Positions 25,812 through 38,304 are shown, numbered from the stretch's first letter. The stretch is DNA of 64,000 bases from Phoronis australis (GCA_002633005.1 NMRA01000011.1:1986361-2050360), one strand, 5' to 3'. Numbers and translations: made by a program. The notes: generated by a model not told the origin, from the letters alone.

Positions 25812-26344
25812 ATGCGAATATGTTTATTTTCGATTTATTTATAATACTTCAAGTTAAATAAAAAGCAATTTCAAACATCGGGACTGGTAGACGGATAAAC
25901 TGCGATATGCAAGACTATTTGCCGTTTTGTCCTACGTTTCTTGATTTGCGTAGGTTGAAAGCAAGGTGGGATAAGTTTTGTTGTAGGTTATGGATTGCAA
26001 TTTGTATTTTATAACAAAAGCTTATTTTTGATTTTATATCTATTTTAAGTAATTACTGAACAGAGAGGGGGTCGAAACCATTAAAAGTCACCCGCACTCG
26101 AATTAATTTAATCCCCATAATGTTTATTTAAATGCAAAAATACGACAGGTAAGTAGCATTCAAGCAACTACACACAATTATGTTGCAAAAATCGTAATTC
26201 AAAAGAAAAGCGGCTTCCGACAGTGTCCTTCGATGTTATACGCCACTAGTAATGTTGTTCGCTTACTAGTGTGGCCCAAGGCCTACTAGCTTCCGCAAAG
26301 CGACAGCATGTACAGTTTTGAATATTACCTAAAATTTCACTTAC
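25812..26344. other. intron, nothing recognised
   Basis: AT-rich sequence between two oppositely oriented frameshifted exons. No further exon of either could be placed here. Confidence 0.35.
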
Positions 26345-26578
26345 CTTGGTTTCCAACCATACTGCGATTGCAGGCTGTCGATCTCGAAACAGTCTGCAGA
26401 AAAATGTTTACTCCATATCACCGAATACGGCGACGCTCCACTAAATTTTCTCGTGGACCTCACGAAGTCTTCCCAGTTGCGACGCAGTCTGGGGGTTAGT
26501 GGGAAACCTATGTAATGACACCCCAGGCACAGACCCTGACACATTGTCACAGCCTCCAATAACACAACAGTCCGGCAT
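26345..26578 (-). pseudogene. THAP-domain exon, frameshifted and ligand-damaged
   Basis: On the minus strand the ATG at 26578-26576 opens MPDCCVIGGC and GVSLHRFP, a textbook start of a THAP C2CH zinc finger (C-x4-C, then the conserved FP). Directly after the FP the frame shifts by one base at a run of five C (about 26500-26512). The expected continuation, RLRRNWEDFV with the conserved Trp, then SKHFSADCF, lies in the neighbouring frame. There the expected C-x2-H reads W-S-K-H, so the third zinc-ligand Cys is Trp. The exon ends at a good donor (CAAG then GTAAGTGA). It is either a decayed gene or transposon exon, or a sequence with a homopolymer error plus a real substitution. Confidence 0.7.
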
Positions 26579-27405
26579 TGTTCTTCAAATTTTTAATCGA
26601 GTTGAAGTATAAAAATGTGTTTAATGTCGAAATAAGTATTGCAATTGGCACACAACATCAGTGATACGTCGTGCGTAGACAGACAGTGCGAAAGACGTGC
26701 GGCTGTACTCGAACACTTTATTGAGGACTCATTGCTAACTACTGTGAAATGTTTATGGCAACGCACATGACCATGCCCATATGTGTCACATTTCAGAGAA
26801 TTAATTGGCAAAAGTTGCATAATAAACCCATTCTAACAAACAGAAAGCTTCCATTTGTGCCAGATAGTCCCAGTACAAACCTATGGACAGACTCGGCAGT
26901 GATCGGGTCCGCTTCCGGACGTGACGTGTTTCCGAAGATAGCCGAAGTTGAAAATTTTCTGTTCTCGAAATTTTGTGGGGAAGTGGGAGCGTGTTTTAAA
27001 CGAATAATAGAAGAATATGGGGTGTGAAATAAAAAGAAATGTGGTTTATAAGCAATTTTTATTAACAGTCAGCACATGTGTATACATATTAACTGCAAAT
27101 AAATAGCTGTGAATCGACCTCTTTAAGACAAAAAATTAGAAGTGTTACAATATTCACATTTCCGAAACAATTTCAGATTCTTTTTCAATTTGTTATTCAA
27201 TCCTGACCAAAATTTTAGGTCCCAGGAATTATTCTTTAAGTCTGAAATTTTGTGACAGACATACAGAAAGGTTGTACATCCGTCATGTAGATCTGTCACA
27301 CCTATGAAACATAATTTTCAGGTGGTAGTAAAAATATGTGGAAAGGTAATTGCTAGCATTACTGTCTCAATGATTGTTGTTACTGCCCCCATTTTGGTTT
27401 TCTTT
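26579..27405. other. upstream of the THAP exon; promoter-like patch near 26908-26938
   Basis: The sequence around 26908-26938 contains GCTTCCGGACGTGACGTG, with ETS-like (CCGGAAG on the minus strand) and CRE-like pieces, at a position upstream of the minus-strand THAP start. The plus ORF 26749-27027 ends just before an AATAAA at 27029, but it has no recognised domain. Confidence 0.3.
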
Positions 27406-27916
27406 AGGGCCTTTCATACTAACATGGATGGTCCATGGTTTGGGGAGTTGCAGTTGGTATGAAGGCTTAACTCTGATCCTGGATAGCACAAACAGCTCCT
27501 GTTAACATTGCAGTAATAACTGTGGATTTAATAGCGCAGCGTTGACGCTGCGGTGCAGTATTAACGCATACCTTCGATCCAATCGAAGTTATCGCCAGGT
27601 CCCACTGTTATCGTCAACAGTTACAAGGTAGTGCCATCACTGATAGCTGCTTATATTTTGCTCTAATAATAACCAATCGATTTTAAAATAAGTTTAATGT
27701 CACTTAGCACATGTAAATATTTCCAAATTGAAACATTGAAAAAAATCTTAACGTGCAACGCTACCTTGCGATAACTTCGATGACGACAGCAGCACCAACC
27801 GCTTACTTCGATGTTCATTAACCGAAGCCTGAACGGTTAAGTTAACTGCGCTGTTAACTGCGCTGTTTAAGTCGACGCACTGCTCAGACCGGAGTTAAGT
27901 CAATATGAAAGGGCCT
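27406..27916. mobile_element. MITE-like foldback, AGGGCCTTTCATA ends
   Basis: AGGGCCTTTCATA at 27406 matches the complement of the end at 27916 (AGGCCCTTTCATA). Inward there are further inverted pieces (GCCTTAACTC / GACTTAACTCC, and GTTAAC-rich segments). It is about 511 bp, with no coding potential. A possible TTT flank on each side is too short to call. Confidence 0.6.
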
Positions 27917-30254
27917 TTTAACATTTGCAACTTTGGAGAGTAGTTTTGGTACATTATAAATATTACATAATAATAAAAATAAAAAGGTTAACTTGTGTTT
28001 ATCTTCACAAAGGGCCACTTCCCAAAGGAACGATAAGTTTGCAGTGTGCAGTCTTGGCTCACTCACTGCAAGATTCTTTGGGTGGCTTTATTAAATCTTT
28101 CTAATCTTCGATTTAGAATATTGAATTACTTTTCCGTATTAAACAAATTATGCACCTGTAGTATCACATTGGTGAGTTTGTAGGTGTAAAAGGCAAGGAA
28201 TGGCCTGCTAGTGGATTGTTCAACTGAAAAATCATACCAAAAGTGATGAATGTGCAAAGTTAATAACTTGCCTGTTTGTGCTCAGCTGACCTTTTTATCC
28301 CCAGTTATAGGAACCAAGCGTTGTTTTAATCCCTGCTTCTGCATATAAGTTGTTTGAATGCATCTGAACATTTTTATAATCTTTGACTGCTTGATATTAA
28401 ACTTATATGTGAACGAATGGTAATGTTCACCCATCTGGACGTATGAGAAGTGGTAATGTACCCGAAGTTATGTTACAAGCTCTGCAGGTATCATTCTAAG
28501 GCCTGTGCCAAAAACAAAGAGTTTAGGAAACCTTTCGCACCAACATTGACACATAAATGTTTTGGGTTTTGTCAGTCATTGTGAAAGGTCAACTTTTGCC
28601 TCAGGTAAGGGTTACAAAATCGCCATTTAACTTTGTAGTAAACAGGTGGATTTAACAGTGGAATGCTGTGAAAGGTTAACTTTGGTTTCATCAAAGTTTT
28701 CCTCATGCATTGTGCTGTCATTATTTGGTAATATTTTATTTTGATGTTCACCATTCTACTGCTCACTATTAAGTGTTTAAAACCACCATTTACCTTGCTT
28801 TGACAAGTAACTATATTGTCAGCATCATTAAACCTTGCTTTATTTTGTGCCCACATAATAATTTATATTTATATTACCATTGTGGGTACATATTGTCATC
28901 TTTGTCTAGGCGTCAGGGCGTCGTGCCTGCGTCTGCTGCATTTATTTTTCATGCAAGATGTCCAGATTATCCTATTAATATCACTTGTAATATCGCACTG
29001 CGGCACTGTTCGGTCCCGCTGTTATCCTGCAATGTCTCAGTCGGCTGACAATCGTGACTTGGAAATGCCGTCAAGTAATATAACAGCCTCTTTCAATATG
29101 CATCTCGTTTTTTATGGCCAAATATAGTGGTGGTATTCAGCACGCACGTGGGGCCTACGTGTGAGTCACCTGTCAATCACATGTTGGTGTCAAGGTAACA
29201 TGCACTCCAAAGTGTGGGAACTTTTGTACGTGCACCACTACAAATCAGTCACACATAGCAACAGTCCGACGAAGTAACAAAAACGGGCGTGACTATGTAC
29301 TTTTAAGCTGTTGTTACGAAAGACCCGGTTCTTTACGATATTCCTCCGTTGCCAATGCTCCCCAAAACTGCGATGTCAAGTCTATTCCCATATTTCCCGG
29401 CTCGATGCTCCCTAAGCCCATCCCTGTAACTAGCTGCGTGAATCTCCTACCCACTATACTCAAGCAGTCTACGTCGTAGATATTTCAGACTCGAATGGTA
29501 AGAATTTTTGTTCAGGCTGAAAATGGCCAATGTATAAACAAAATTATTCTAGATGGCTAAAAAGGGGATGTGGAAATGATTATCACACAGTCACGCTTAC
29601 GTGGGGGCTGACGCAAGAAATACAGCCAGCGACATTAGTTAAATCTGCTAACCAGTTTGACTTGAGATGCAATAAGCGAAAAACAAAATTTGACTAGCCG
29701 TTTTTTATTACTTCAAGATCATACACAAACATACATTATTGCCAACATTTGAATTCAGAAATCGACAGGCAGCAACGAAATCGGTAACCCAGTAAGGCAC
29801 TTGTACTGTCCCTTCGGTCGCCCCACATCCTCTATAACCGGCAGTTACATTCATCAAAATATTGAGAATTTGACATCTTTCCATGAATTGTGAGATTTGT
29901 TCAAAATACGAGAGCTTCCCACCTTATTAGAATTTTGAGGGTTAGCAAAATCATTGTCACATTTCTCTGGCCTGATTTTTTCAAATATATGTTTTATCTA
30001 GTGCACTGCAGACGGAAACTCAGCGCGGCAGACAAAGTCGCTGAAAGCGGAGGTTTTGACGCCGGCGGCGTTCTTAAACTTTGCAAATAAGGGAAGAAAA
30101 TAAAGTGACAAAAAGGTTCAAGTATTATATATATTTTGAAGTGAGTTCATGACCCAAGACAATAACTCGTTGCCTGTATTGTAATTCAGATTGCTAAACC
30201 ACCGTCTCGGAGTCCCGGCGTCATTGCATTCATTATGATCATCGATCTTTTTCT
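27917..30254. other. intron, nothing recognised
   Basis: No gene or clear element. Overlapping ORFs at 28773-29127 carry no domain. Confidence 0.4.
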
Positions 30255-30474
30255 AAAAGTCGGGGAATCGCGCGTTTCCTTAGCACTAGGCGCTAAATCT
30301 TCATTCTTTAAGTCGGGGATGGGCGCTTAACCGAGAGGTGGGCGCTTAACTGGAAATCTTCAAAAATTGCTGGGGGGCGCTTAACCGAGCAGTGGGCGGT
30401 TAAATCGAAAATCCACTTAAAGTCGGGGATGGGCGGTTAACTGAGCCTGGGCGTTAACCCGAACGATTACGGTA
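30255..30474. repeat. subterminal repeat array ending GAACGATTACGGTA
   Basis: Several units near GTCGGGGATGGGCGCTTAAC and GGGCGGTTAACTGAG alternate from about 30260 to 30455, and the block ends CCGAACGATTACGGTA at 30474. The same terminus and units occur at 38780-38953. This looks like the subterminal repeat region of one DNA transposon end with a TA at the border. The opposite end was not located. Confidence 0.55.
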
Positions 30475-31084
30475 TGTACTAGCATTTGCCAACTACTAAA
30501 TCATCATAGTTCAATATCAGCTATTTAACTTATAATCAGATTGTGTTTGCGTATTTTTACTTTTTCCGCTCATATTTTCGAGTGTTTTACTTGAAATTTG
30601 GAGTCGCCTGGAGCTTAAGGTGTTCAGTTTGCGTCTTTTGCAGTGCATTATAAATGGACGGTGTCTAAAGTCAACCACTGTCTCTCATTCTAATAGCATT
30701 GCTACAACAAATTTATTCTTTGATTAACCAATCTTTTTTACAGTTTTAAGCACCAAATCCCAGTCTTGTTCACAACCTAAGTAACATGTACTCTGCTCGT
30801 GACTGACTGACCTATTATTCCATATATGTCTCGCAGTGCTAAAGAAGGAAATATGCATCGCCCAATAATGGAATCTCGCGCAAAGTTAAGCAAAACTCGT
30901 TCAATTTATTGAACACTTAACCAACATTAGATATATATGTTTTTCTCTTGAGGTTTGCAGTGCATCATTCTTGCGCATCGATATACGTCATTCGGCCTGA
31001 GCAGTAGTGCTTCACGGATTTTTTGACCGAACTTTTTCATTCAATCGTTCGTGTTTCTAGGCAACAAACAGCGTGATCAAATGG
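30475..31084. other. intron, nothing recognised
   Basis: AT-rich sequence without recognised features. Confidence 0.4.
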
Positions 31085-33195
31085 ATGAAGTTTGTGGTTA
31101 AGGACATCTCAAACTTTAAATATTCACAAAGTTCGACATTTTAACTATATTTCGCTTATGTCTAGCAAAATACCTTATCTTCATTCTCGGGTAACTTCAA
31201 ATACGAAATACAAGTATATACCATGTAGCGAGAAAAAATATTTTGCAGAACCATTCATTTTCACTTGTCCCAGTTTAATCGTTTTTTGGCTTCAGTGAAT
31301 CGACTTACCGTATTCGCTATAAATAAGCGCCCAGGGCGCTTAGAAAAATTCGTTTCGGGGGGCGCTTATTGCAACGTAAGGTGGTTGAAACTGTTCTGCG
31401 AAACGGGTGAAATTGGAAGCTAGGGTTTATCAAATTTACGCTGTGACGTATCTGTAACTTATGACAGACTTTCTACAAAATTTTGGTGCATTGCTTTCAA
31501 ACTTCATTGTTAAAAACAGTCATTTTTCAAAAAATTGTGCTGAAATCCCGTGGCGAAAACTCGCTGACTGATGCATCACTGCCTCGCGATCGTCGATATG
31601 GCAACTTGAATTCTTGAATAAACATACGGTTTCGACTCAACAAATTACCTGAAACCCTCCTTAAGTTCTTGTGGTGTCGTGATTAACCACAGATTAAGTC
31701 CAAATCTGCGCTACATCATACGACGCAACACAAGAAAAATCTCTGGATGAACACTTGTTGTCACGTGATGTTTGTTTTGAAGTTTGTTGGCATGTGTGTG
31801 AGCGAGCGTGTGCGTGTCATTAGAGTTCATTTGCCAGAGTAAACTCAATGTAACGATGTAGGCGTGCATTGTAACTCAAGCAGTAAAGCAGAAGGTGTTG
31901 TATTTACCACTTGCTGTTCTCATCTGCTAAAAAATGTTCGAGAATTGTCTTGGTAAGGCTGATATTAAATGTCATTGAGTCGGCGGGTGATTGGTTGCGT
32001 GATAGTCTAACAGATATGTTCGGGGAGATTCAGGGTCTTAGGGTGCAGAAGTGATCACTATCAGTCAGTGGCTTATTTTGACTTTAAAAATGCCAATTAA
32101 GATTAAGTAAATAATTCATCTAAAAATAACGCGAAGTTTTTTTACGGTATTAGAAACTTTCAGAAATTAGTGCCAATATTTATTTCTTGCTGATGCTATG
32201 CTACCCGTTTCATGAGATAGTTCCAGTTCCAGACTAATGTCTTCGATGACAGGTACATGTAGCGCACATTTCCTGGCCACGTGCTTTTAACGCTGATCAC
32301 ATTTTTTTTTAGTCTTCGATTCGTGGTTTTCACGTGTAGAAAGAAATTTGGATTCAGTTGAGGGTGAAGAACTGTATGGGGAAGATACAATTCCATTGAC
32401 AAGTATGCTCCAGACCATAGTGAGACACATTCCTCGCAACATCAGCAAAACTTTTGCATTCTTTTTGAAACAGGACGAAAGTTTGAAGTGTATACTCATG
32501 GCTAAATACCGACATAGCAGTGAGGCTCGTGGTCTACAAATTCCGCACACAACGTTTTTTCAGGACTGTCAGATCTTATTGATAAATTGAAGATGTAACT
32601 GTAGAATAAGAACTGTTACAGGTAAGGCATTCTTCGCATGTACCCGTTCATGGGAGCGCTTATATGGGCATGGGCACTTATTAGGCTGAATATGGTAATT
32701 TGAACTTAGGAACATGATTTCTCGAAAATGACTTGGTGGATTTCTCTGAAATTTTCCAAACTTATATTTATTCATCAGTCTACAAAATGCTGTTTGGATT
32801 TTCGGTATAAAGGCCTAGTTTTTGCATAATGTAACAAATACAAATACGACGTCTATTTTTTCCAAAAATACCTTGTGAGTTGATTTGTCATAGAAACCTA
32901 ACGAAACGACTAATCAAAAATTCCTAAGATCATTTTTGCTGCAAGTGGTGAAGTTTTTATTTGAAGAAGGTGTGATTAAAAATTGATTGAGGACATATTT
33001 TGCGATGAATGTACCTTAATTTCTTAAAAGTTAAATTTTGACTTTAATTAGAGTTTTAACTTAATTAATAGTTTGTAAATATAAATCATTTTTTATATTC
33101 CCTGATCTTTTTTCTTTCAGAAAATATATGCTCTAACTAGTTGACAAAGCTTAGTGTTTTGATATACAAGTTAGAATGGAGGCCACTGTATAAGG
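31085..33195 (+). repeat. old dispersed repeat, copy 1, interrupted by nested element
   Basis: Flanks 31085-31305 and 32698-33195 match 57643-59165 in the same order and orientation. Shared pieces include TGTCTAGCAAAATACCTT, AAAGGCCTAGTTTTTGCATAA and AGTTAGAATGGAGGCCACT at the right border. The match is interrupted by the 1388-bp element at 31308-32695. This copy also lacks about 720 bp that are present in the other between 57795 and 58515. The class is unassigned and it is non-coding. Confidence 0.75.
31308..32695. mobile_element. TA-flanked DNA transposon nested in older repeat
   Basis: The ends are CCGTATTCGCTATAAATAAG at 31308 and the complement of the right end, CCATATTCAGCCTAATAAG. Both are followed inward by GCGCCC/GTGCCC, and TA flanks the element on each side (31306-31307, 32696-32697). 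The second copy of the host repeat has no insertion at this point (near 58571), giving an empty-site comparison. TA target sites and this type of end suit the Tc1/mariner-pogo group or ISL2EU. Internal sequence has only short ORFs (for example 32348-32590), so it is non-autonomous or decayed. Confidence 0.65.
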
Positions 33196-35639
33196 TTTAA
33201 GATAAGTCCTAGAATTTTGGCTAGTATTTTTTCGTCATGTATGTATTTACTCCTATTTCAAAGTGGCTACTCATTCGAATACAGTTTGTCGGTTAGAGTC
33301 TGAGTGCGGGTTCAAGTTTCACAACTGGCGTTAGGACTTAGGACTATGGCAAATCTTTTACACTTCTGGTCTTTGTACTTCAACTTCAAAGGTTAACTGT
33401 CTGTGCATGGGTTAAGTTTTTGCTGGGTGTATTTCTCGGCATTCATCTTATGTCACACAACAGGGAGGTATTCCCCTAAAATCATGGCTGCTACTAATTG
33501 TCGATGGTCCACTTGATTCCTGGTAAAATAGAGGGTATTAGTATGTAATCTCTAGTTATGACCACATATTTATCGAACTATAACAACAGGTTGTAGGCTT
33601 TAATAAAATTTATTAATAAGAAGTGTTAAGATCCTTTGTTTAACCATCGCCGAGATTTTCTTGAAACAGGCTGTCTTTCTCGGCCCTGCCATCCAAGCCA
33701 TCCTTTTTCAAGACTGGCCGTTCCAATGACGGCCGCTAGATGAGCCCAGTGTTTTACCATATTGCTGCAAATGGTCAAAGTTTAGATAGTGTTAGTTGGT
33801 ATTATCATTTGAATTTTCTTGAAAAGTTATTTGGTAAGAAATTTGACAAAAGGAAATTTCACTTGATGTCTGCCATATTGTTTTGAAACTGAAGAATTCT
33901 TGCAATAATTTCCTGAAAACGGTCGTGAGTTGACTGTTGGAAATTAAAATTGACTACGAGCTGACTTCCATGTTTCCAACTGCATGTGTTCAGTGATGTG
34001 TTTTTTTTCTAATTCCTTTGGGATTCCTAGTAAATTACCAAATTACATTTGGTCTCCAAGGTTTGATTACAGCAATGATTCTTTAGTGAAGGAGAGAGTA
34101 AGGCAGAAAAGTGGATTTTCATTGCTATTATCATCTGCACTAACAAACGTGAGCCAAACTTTTTATTTGTTTTACTTTTGCCTTAGAAAAATTTCATCTG
34201 GAATTTTTTTCTGTAACCTGCATTGTGGTTACACCAAAGTGTTTTTAAGTTGCATGGTGTACAAGAACACACAGCTGAGTGGCGAGTGCGTTCAGGTCAA
34301 GGATGCTCCAAGTCTTAAAATATCTGGCATCACTGGAATATGGAATTGCCTTATAGATTTTTATGATTATTAATGTATGATTAAACATTTTCCGTTTGTT
34401 ACAGATGCCAAAGTTCTCAAATTTCAATGTGTTTCAAAGCGAATGTGATTTCTTTGGTTTGTCTTTTAAAAAGCCTGTGGCACAGTGTTTATTGTGATTT
34501 TTGTAGTTGTCAATATTGGACATGACAGTCAAGAGTGTTAAATAGTTTGCCTTTCACACTCATCCATTTTGGAAAGAAAATAAATACACATTTCTTATTG
34601 CATTTCCTAGGCTTCCTTCAGAATTGACAGCAACATCTCAGGTTTGATTGATTTTGTTCCCTGGATTGTCTGGCAGATAATAGGATTAATGGATTTTCTG
34701 ATGAATGATAAAACAAAAGATCTATCTATTCATTATCATGTTAGATGTCTTAGCAGTCTCACTGGTTATGGTTTGGAGGATGACATGTGATTTCATTAAG
34801 GTTATGTTTAGTACGGACCAAAAGTATTCTGACGGAAAAAATGACCCAGAATTCCCCACAATGACGGCTGGGTGGAAGCCGAATTCATCGTCGGAGTAAA
34901 TCTTCCCTCATGACCGAGAGTGAAGGGGATTTAAAAGTTAAGATATTGGAGTGGCTAAGCCATTCTCTGTGTGTAATTAGAATTTTGGTGCACTAATGAT
35001 TATCTCCAGTCTTAGAATTAGCCGTCATGAGGGGAAATAGTATTTTGTCTGATTACCTTTGTCTTGTACTGTAGGACCCAAGAAAACGTACTTCTGAGTC
35101 TTGGAAATGCCTGATCAGATTCACGATTTCGTAACTATTATATACAGTAACTGTGCGTTATGCCCGGTTTTCCAGTGTTTTTGTTTGAGAGTTATAAACA
35201 ATCGGGAATGGAAACAAAGTATAGATTTATAACAAATCCTGTCAAAAAATCCGTGAAATTTTGCCCTAGTCAAATGATGTAGTAATTTGTAGGAAAATTC
35301 AATCGGTGCAAATTTCACATTAAAAATTTGTTTGACTTGAGCTGTCTATATATTTATTATCATTTAGGTTTCTATAAAATGAAAAACATCGAAATAATTC
35401 CGACTTGGTACGAGATTCCAAATGCTGATTCCGGTTTGTTCAAACACTTAGTATGGAATTTGCGGCAAATTAGGGAAAACTAGGTCGGCCAAAAGACGAC
35501 TTGTGACCCTGTCATGCATGTCACTGGTCAGAGGCATAAAACAATGTGGCTTTTAAATAACAGGTTCTTTTGAAAAATGAATTAGTTGTTGCTAGAATGA
35601 GAGTTTGACTTACTTATGGACTGTGTACTCTCGAGTTCC
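33196..35639. other. intron; unassigned 129-codon ORF at 33984-34373; repeat at 35230-35420
   Basis: The plus ORF 33984-34373 is Phe/Ser/Cys-rich with no domain or splice support, and is probably chance. 35230-35420 is a diverged direct copy of 22370-22560 from inside the hAT-like element (shared AAATCCGTGAAA and TTGCCCTA pieces), so another hAT-like relic probably lies here. Confidence 0.4.
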
Positions 35640-36110
35640 GAATAGTTGTAGAGTCAGCAAATAAGTATAGACCGGAAATTTTCACGATTTCTAATAACGG
35701 TAGAGACTCATAATAGTATAGACCCAACATTTTTGACACTTAAGAAAAGTAGAATATTAGTATAGACCGGAAATTGGCGGTAAAATTAATAATGGTATAG
35801 AATGGAATAATGGTATAGACGGCAAATTTGTGGAAATTTAAACATAGTATAAACTGAAATAATAATATTGATTACAAATTTGAGTAAAATCTAATAATGA
35901 AATAGAAGGAAATAATAGTGTAAAATAGCAAATTCTAGGGAATAATGGTATAGACGGGAAATTACTTTTTGTGGAAAATTATAAATAATACAGACTGGAA
36001 TAATAACATTGATTACAAATTTGTGTAAAATCTAATAACGGTAGATGGAAATAACAGAAAGTGCAGATGGGAATAATAGTACAAAGAAGCAAATTCTGTC
36101 TGACTTACCA
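35640..36110. repeat. degenerate tandem repeat, TAATGGTATAGACGG-type
   Basis: Units built around AATAATGGTATAGACGGGAA or ACCGGAAATT recur at irregular spacing across about 470 bp. They are AT-rich and non-coding. The spacing is too irregular to give a single period by eye. Confidence 0.55.
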
Positions 36111-36730
36111 CCGTTTTAAGTAATTGTTTCAAAGAAAAACCTTTAAACGGAACATTGGCATAGTTAAATTATTGCAGTAGTGTATCCACCCATGTAGTAA
36201 CATAGTACAGTCAAGTGGAGTAAGTGCCATTGCTAAAACAAAGACCATTTGTTTATACAATAACTTTAAATAGAAGTCTAATAATACAGATGTGTTTCAA
36301 ACAGTATGTGGAATCATTTTACTCAAAAAAAGAATGTGGCATTGGTACTAGAGATGCCAATTTTGACTAAGTACAAAAACTACTAACAGGGAGGTAAAGA
36401 TTTTAGCAGCAACGTCCAGTCTTCTATGAAGCCGACAGTCTGAATAAAGACAATCAAGTGTCTTGGTAAAAGGAGTCACATTTTTATCATACGGTACCGT
36501 ACATGTTCTTGACAGTCGAGCCTTTGTTTTCTCTCAATCTCATGTCTTGCACAACGTTCATAGTCAATACCCTCGTAATGTTAGTCAGAATTCGATGTCA
36601 AAAAGTCGGTACACCCAAAATTTTACACGGCCAGAAATTGAGAATTCTTGCAGAATTGCCCAACATAAGAGTCCAGGACTACGACTATGTCCACCATCAG
36701 AATATTTAATTAGGTATAATAAACACTTAA

Positions 36731-37344
36731 AGGCGAAGGCATCCTTTTTCCATGTCATTTTGAGCTAAAATAAGGTTGGTTGGATATCCTAGACATATTT
36801 TTCACTTATTTACAGCTTTTCGTAATTTTATTAATTATTCGTCCGCTTTTCCGGAAGTGACGTTTTAGGAGGCAAGCGCTTCCCGCCAATTTCTTTTCAC
36901 ATAGTCTGACTGTGAGAGCTGCCGAGTCAGTCATTGTTCTACCTCGGTTGTGTTAAGTTCCGTCGTCGTTCGCTTTCATTTACTAGTCAGTCAACATGCC
37001 ACACTGTTGCTGCGTACCGGGATGTAGTAATTATCGGCTCACGCGCGCTTTGGGAGTGCCTTTGCATCGCTTTCCGATGGATGACACACTTCGCCGTACT
37101 TGGCTCGTTCGTGTGAAGAACGCAGCGTTACCCGTCCACGCAACGTACAAAGCAGTGGAGAATTACCGTGTGTGTGGCAAGCACTTTCTGCCGTCCGATT
37201 ACGAAAGGGATTTGTACGCTGAACTGATGAAGGTCCCCGCGAAACAACGCTTGAAGAAGGATGCCATTCCGTCTGTGTTGATTCCCGGCAGTGCCCCGTC
37301 GCCACCCCCGAGAAGTGCGTTTTTGAAGCGAGAAGCCTCGCGAG
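36731..37344 (+). mobile_element. Kolobok-like element, second copy, runs into gap
   Basis: It starts AGGCGAAGGCATC after a TTAA (36727-36730) and matches the left end of the copy at 16906 throughout, including the ETS/CRE-like motif (36851-36866) and the THAP start. The reading frame is intact as far as the assembly gap at 37345. No matching right inverted repeat is found after the gap, so the element either ends inside the gap, is longer than the gap placeholder, or is truncated. Confidence 0.75.
36996..37344 (+). CDS. THAP-domain protein of Kolobok-like transposon (partial)
   Basis: An open frame of 116 codons from the ATG at 36996 to the gap. It has a complete THAP C2CH zinc finger: C5 and C10 (C-x4-C), conserved HRFP at 24-27, Trp36, C60-x2-H63 followed by Phe (CGKHF), and the closing AIPSVL motif at 90-95. 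THAP domains bind DNA in a sequence-specific way and form the N-terminal recognition part of several transposases. After the domain comes a Pro/Ser-rich linker (PSPPPRS). The catalytic part, if present, would be in the gap. The start is favoured because Cys ligands follow within four residues, as usual for THAP proteins. Continuation through the gap is not supported by sequence. Confidence 0.8.
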
Positions 37345-38304
37345 NNNNNNNNNNNNNNNNNNNNNNNNNNNNNNNNNNNNNNNNNNNNNNNNNNNNNNNN
37401 NNNNNNNNNNNNNNNNNNNNNNNNNNNNNNNNNNNNNNNNNNNNNNNNNNNNNNNNNNNNNNNNNNNNNNNNNNNNNNNNNNNNNNNNNNNNNNNNNNNN
37501 NNNNNNNNNNNNNNNNNNNNNNNNNNNNNNNNNNNNNNNNNNNNNNNNNNNNNNNNNNNNNNNNNNNNNNNNNNNNNNNNNNNNNNNNNNNNNNNNNNNN
37601 NNNNNNNNNNNNNNNNNNNNNNNNNNNNNNNNNNNNNNNNNNNNNNNNNNNNNNNNNNNNNNNNNNNNNNNNNNNNNNNNNNNNNNNNNNNNNNNNNNNN
37701 NNNNNNNNNNNNNNNNNNNNNNNNNNNNNNNNNNNNNNNNNNNNNNNNNNNNNNNNNNNNNNNNNNNNNNNNNNNNNNNNNNNNNNNNNNNNNNNNNNNN
37801 NNNNNNNNNNNNNNNNNNNNNNNNNNNNNNNNNNNNNNNNNNNNNNNNNNNNNNNNNNNNNNNNNNNNNNNNNNNNNNNNNNNNNNNNNNNNNNNNNNNN
37901 NNNNNNNNNNNNNNNNNNNNNNNNNNNNNNNNNNNNNNNNNNNNNNNNNNNNNNNNNNNNNNNNNNNNNNNNNNNNNNNNNNNNNNNNNNNNNNNNNNNN
38001 NNNNNNNNNNNNNNNNNNNNNNNNNNNNNNNNNNNNNNNNNNNNNNNNNNNNNNNNNNNNNNNNNNNNNNNNNNNNNNNNNNNNNNNNNNNNNNNNNNNN
38101 NNNNNNNNNNNNNNNNNNNNNNNNNNNNNNNNNNNNNNNNNNNNNNNNNNNNNNNNNNNNNNNNNNNNNNNNNNNNNNNNNNNNNNNNNNNNNNNNNNNN
38201 NNNNNNNNNNNNNNNNNNNNNNNNNNNNNNNNNNNNNNNNNNNNNNNNNNNNNNNNNNNNNNNNNNNNNNNNNNNNNNNNNNNNNNNNNNNNNNNNNNNN
38301 NNNN
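37345..38304. other. assembly gap (960 N)
   Basis: All bases are N. It interrupts the second Kolobok-like element. The true length is unknown from the sequence. Long ORFs that appear to span it are artefacts of translating N. Confidence 0.99.

Noticed and set aside
33984-34373. 129-codon plus ORF as an intronic gene
   Set aside because: No domain, composition typical of T-rich DNA, and no splice or poly(A) context.
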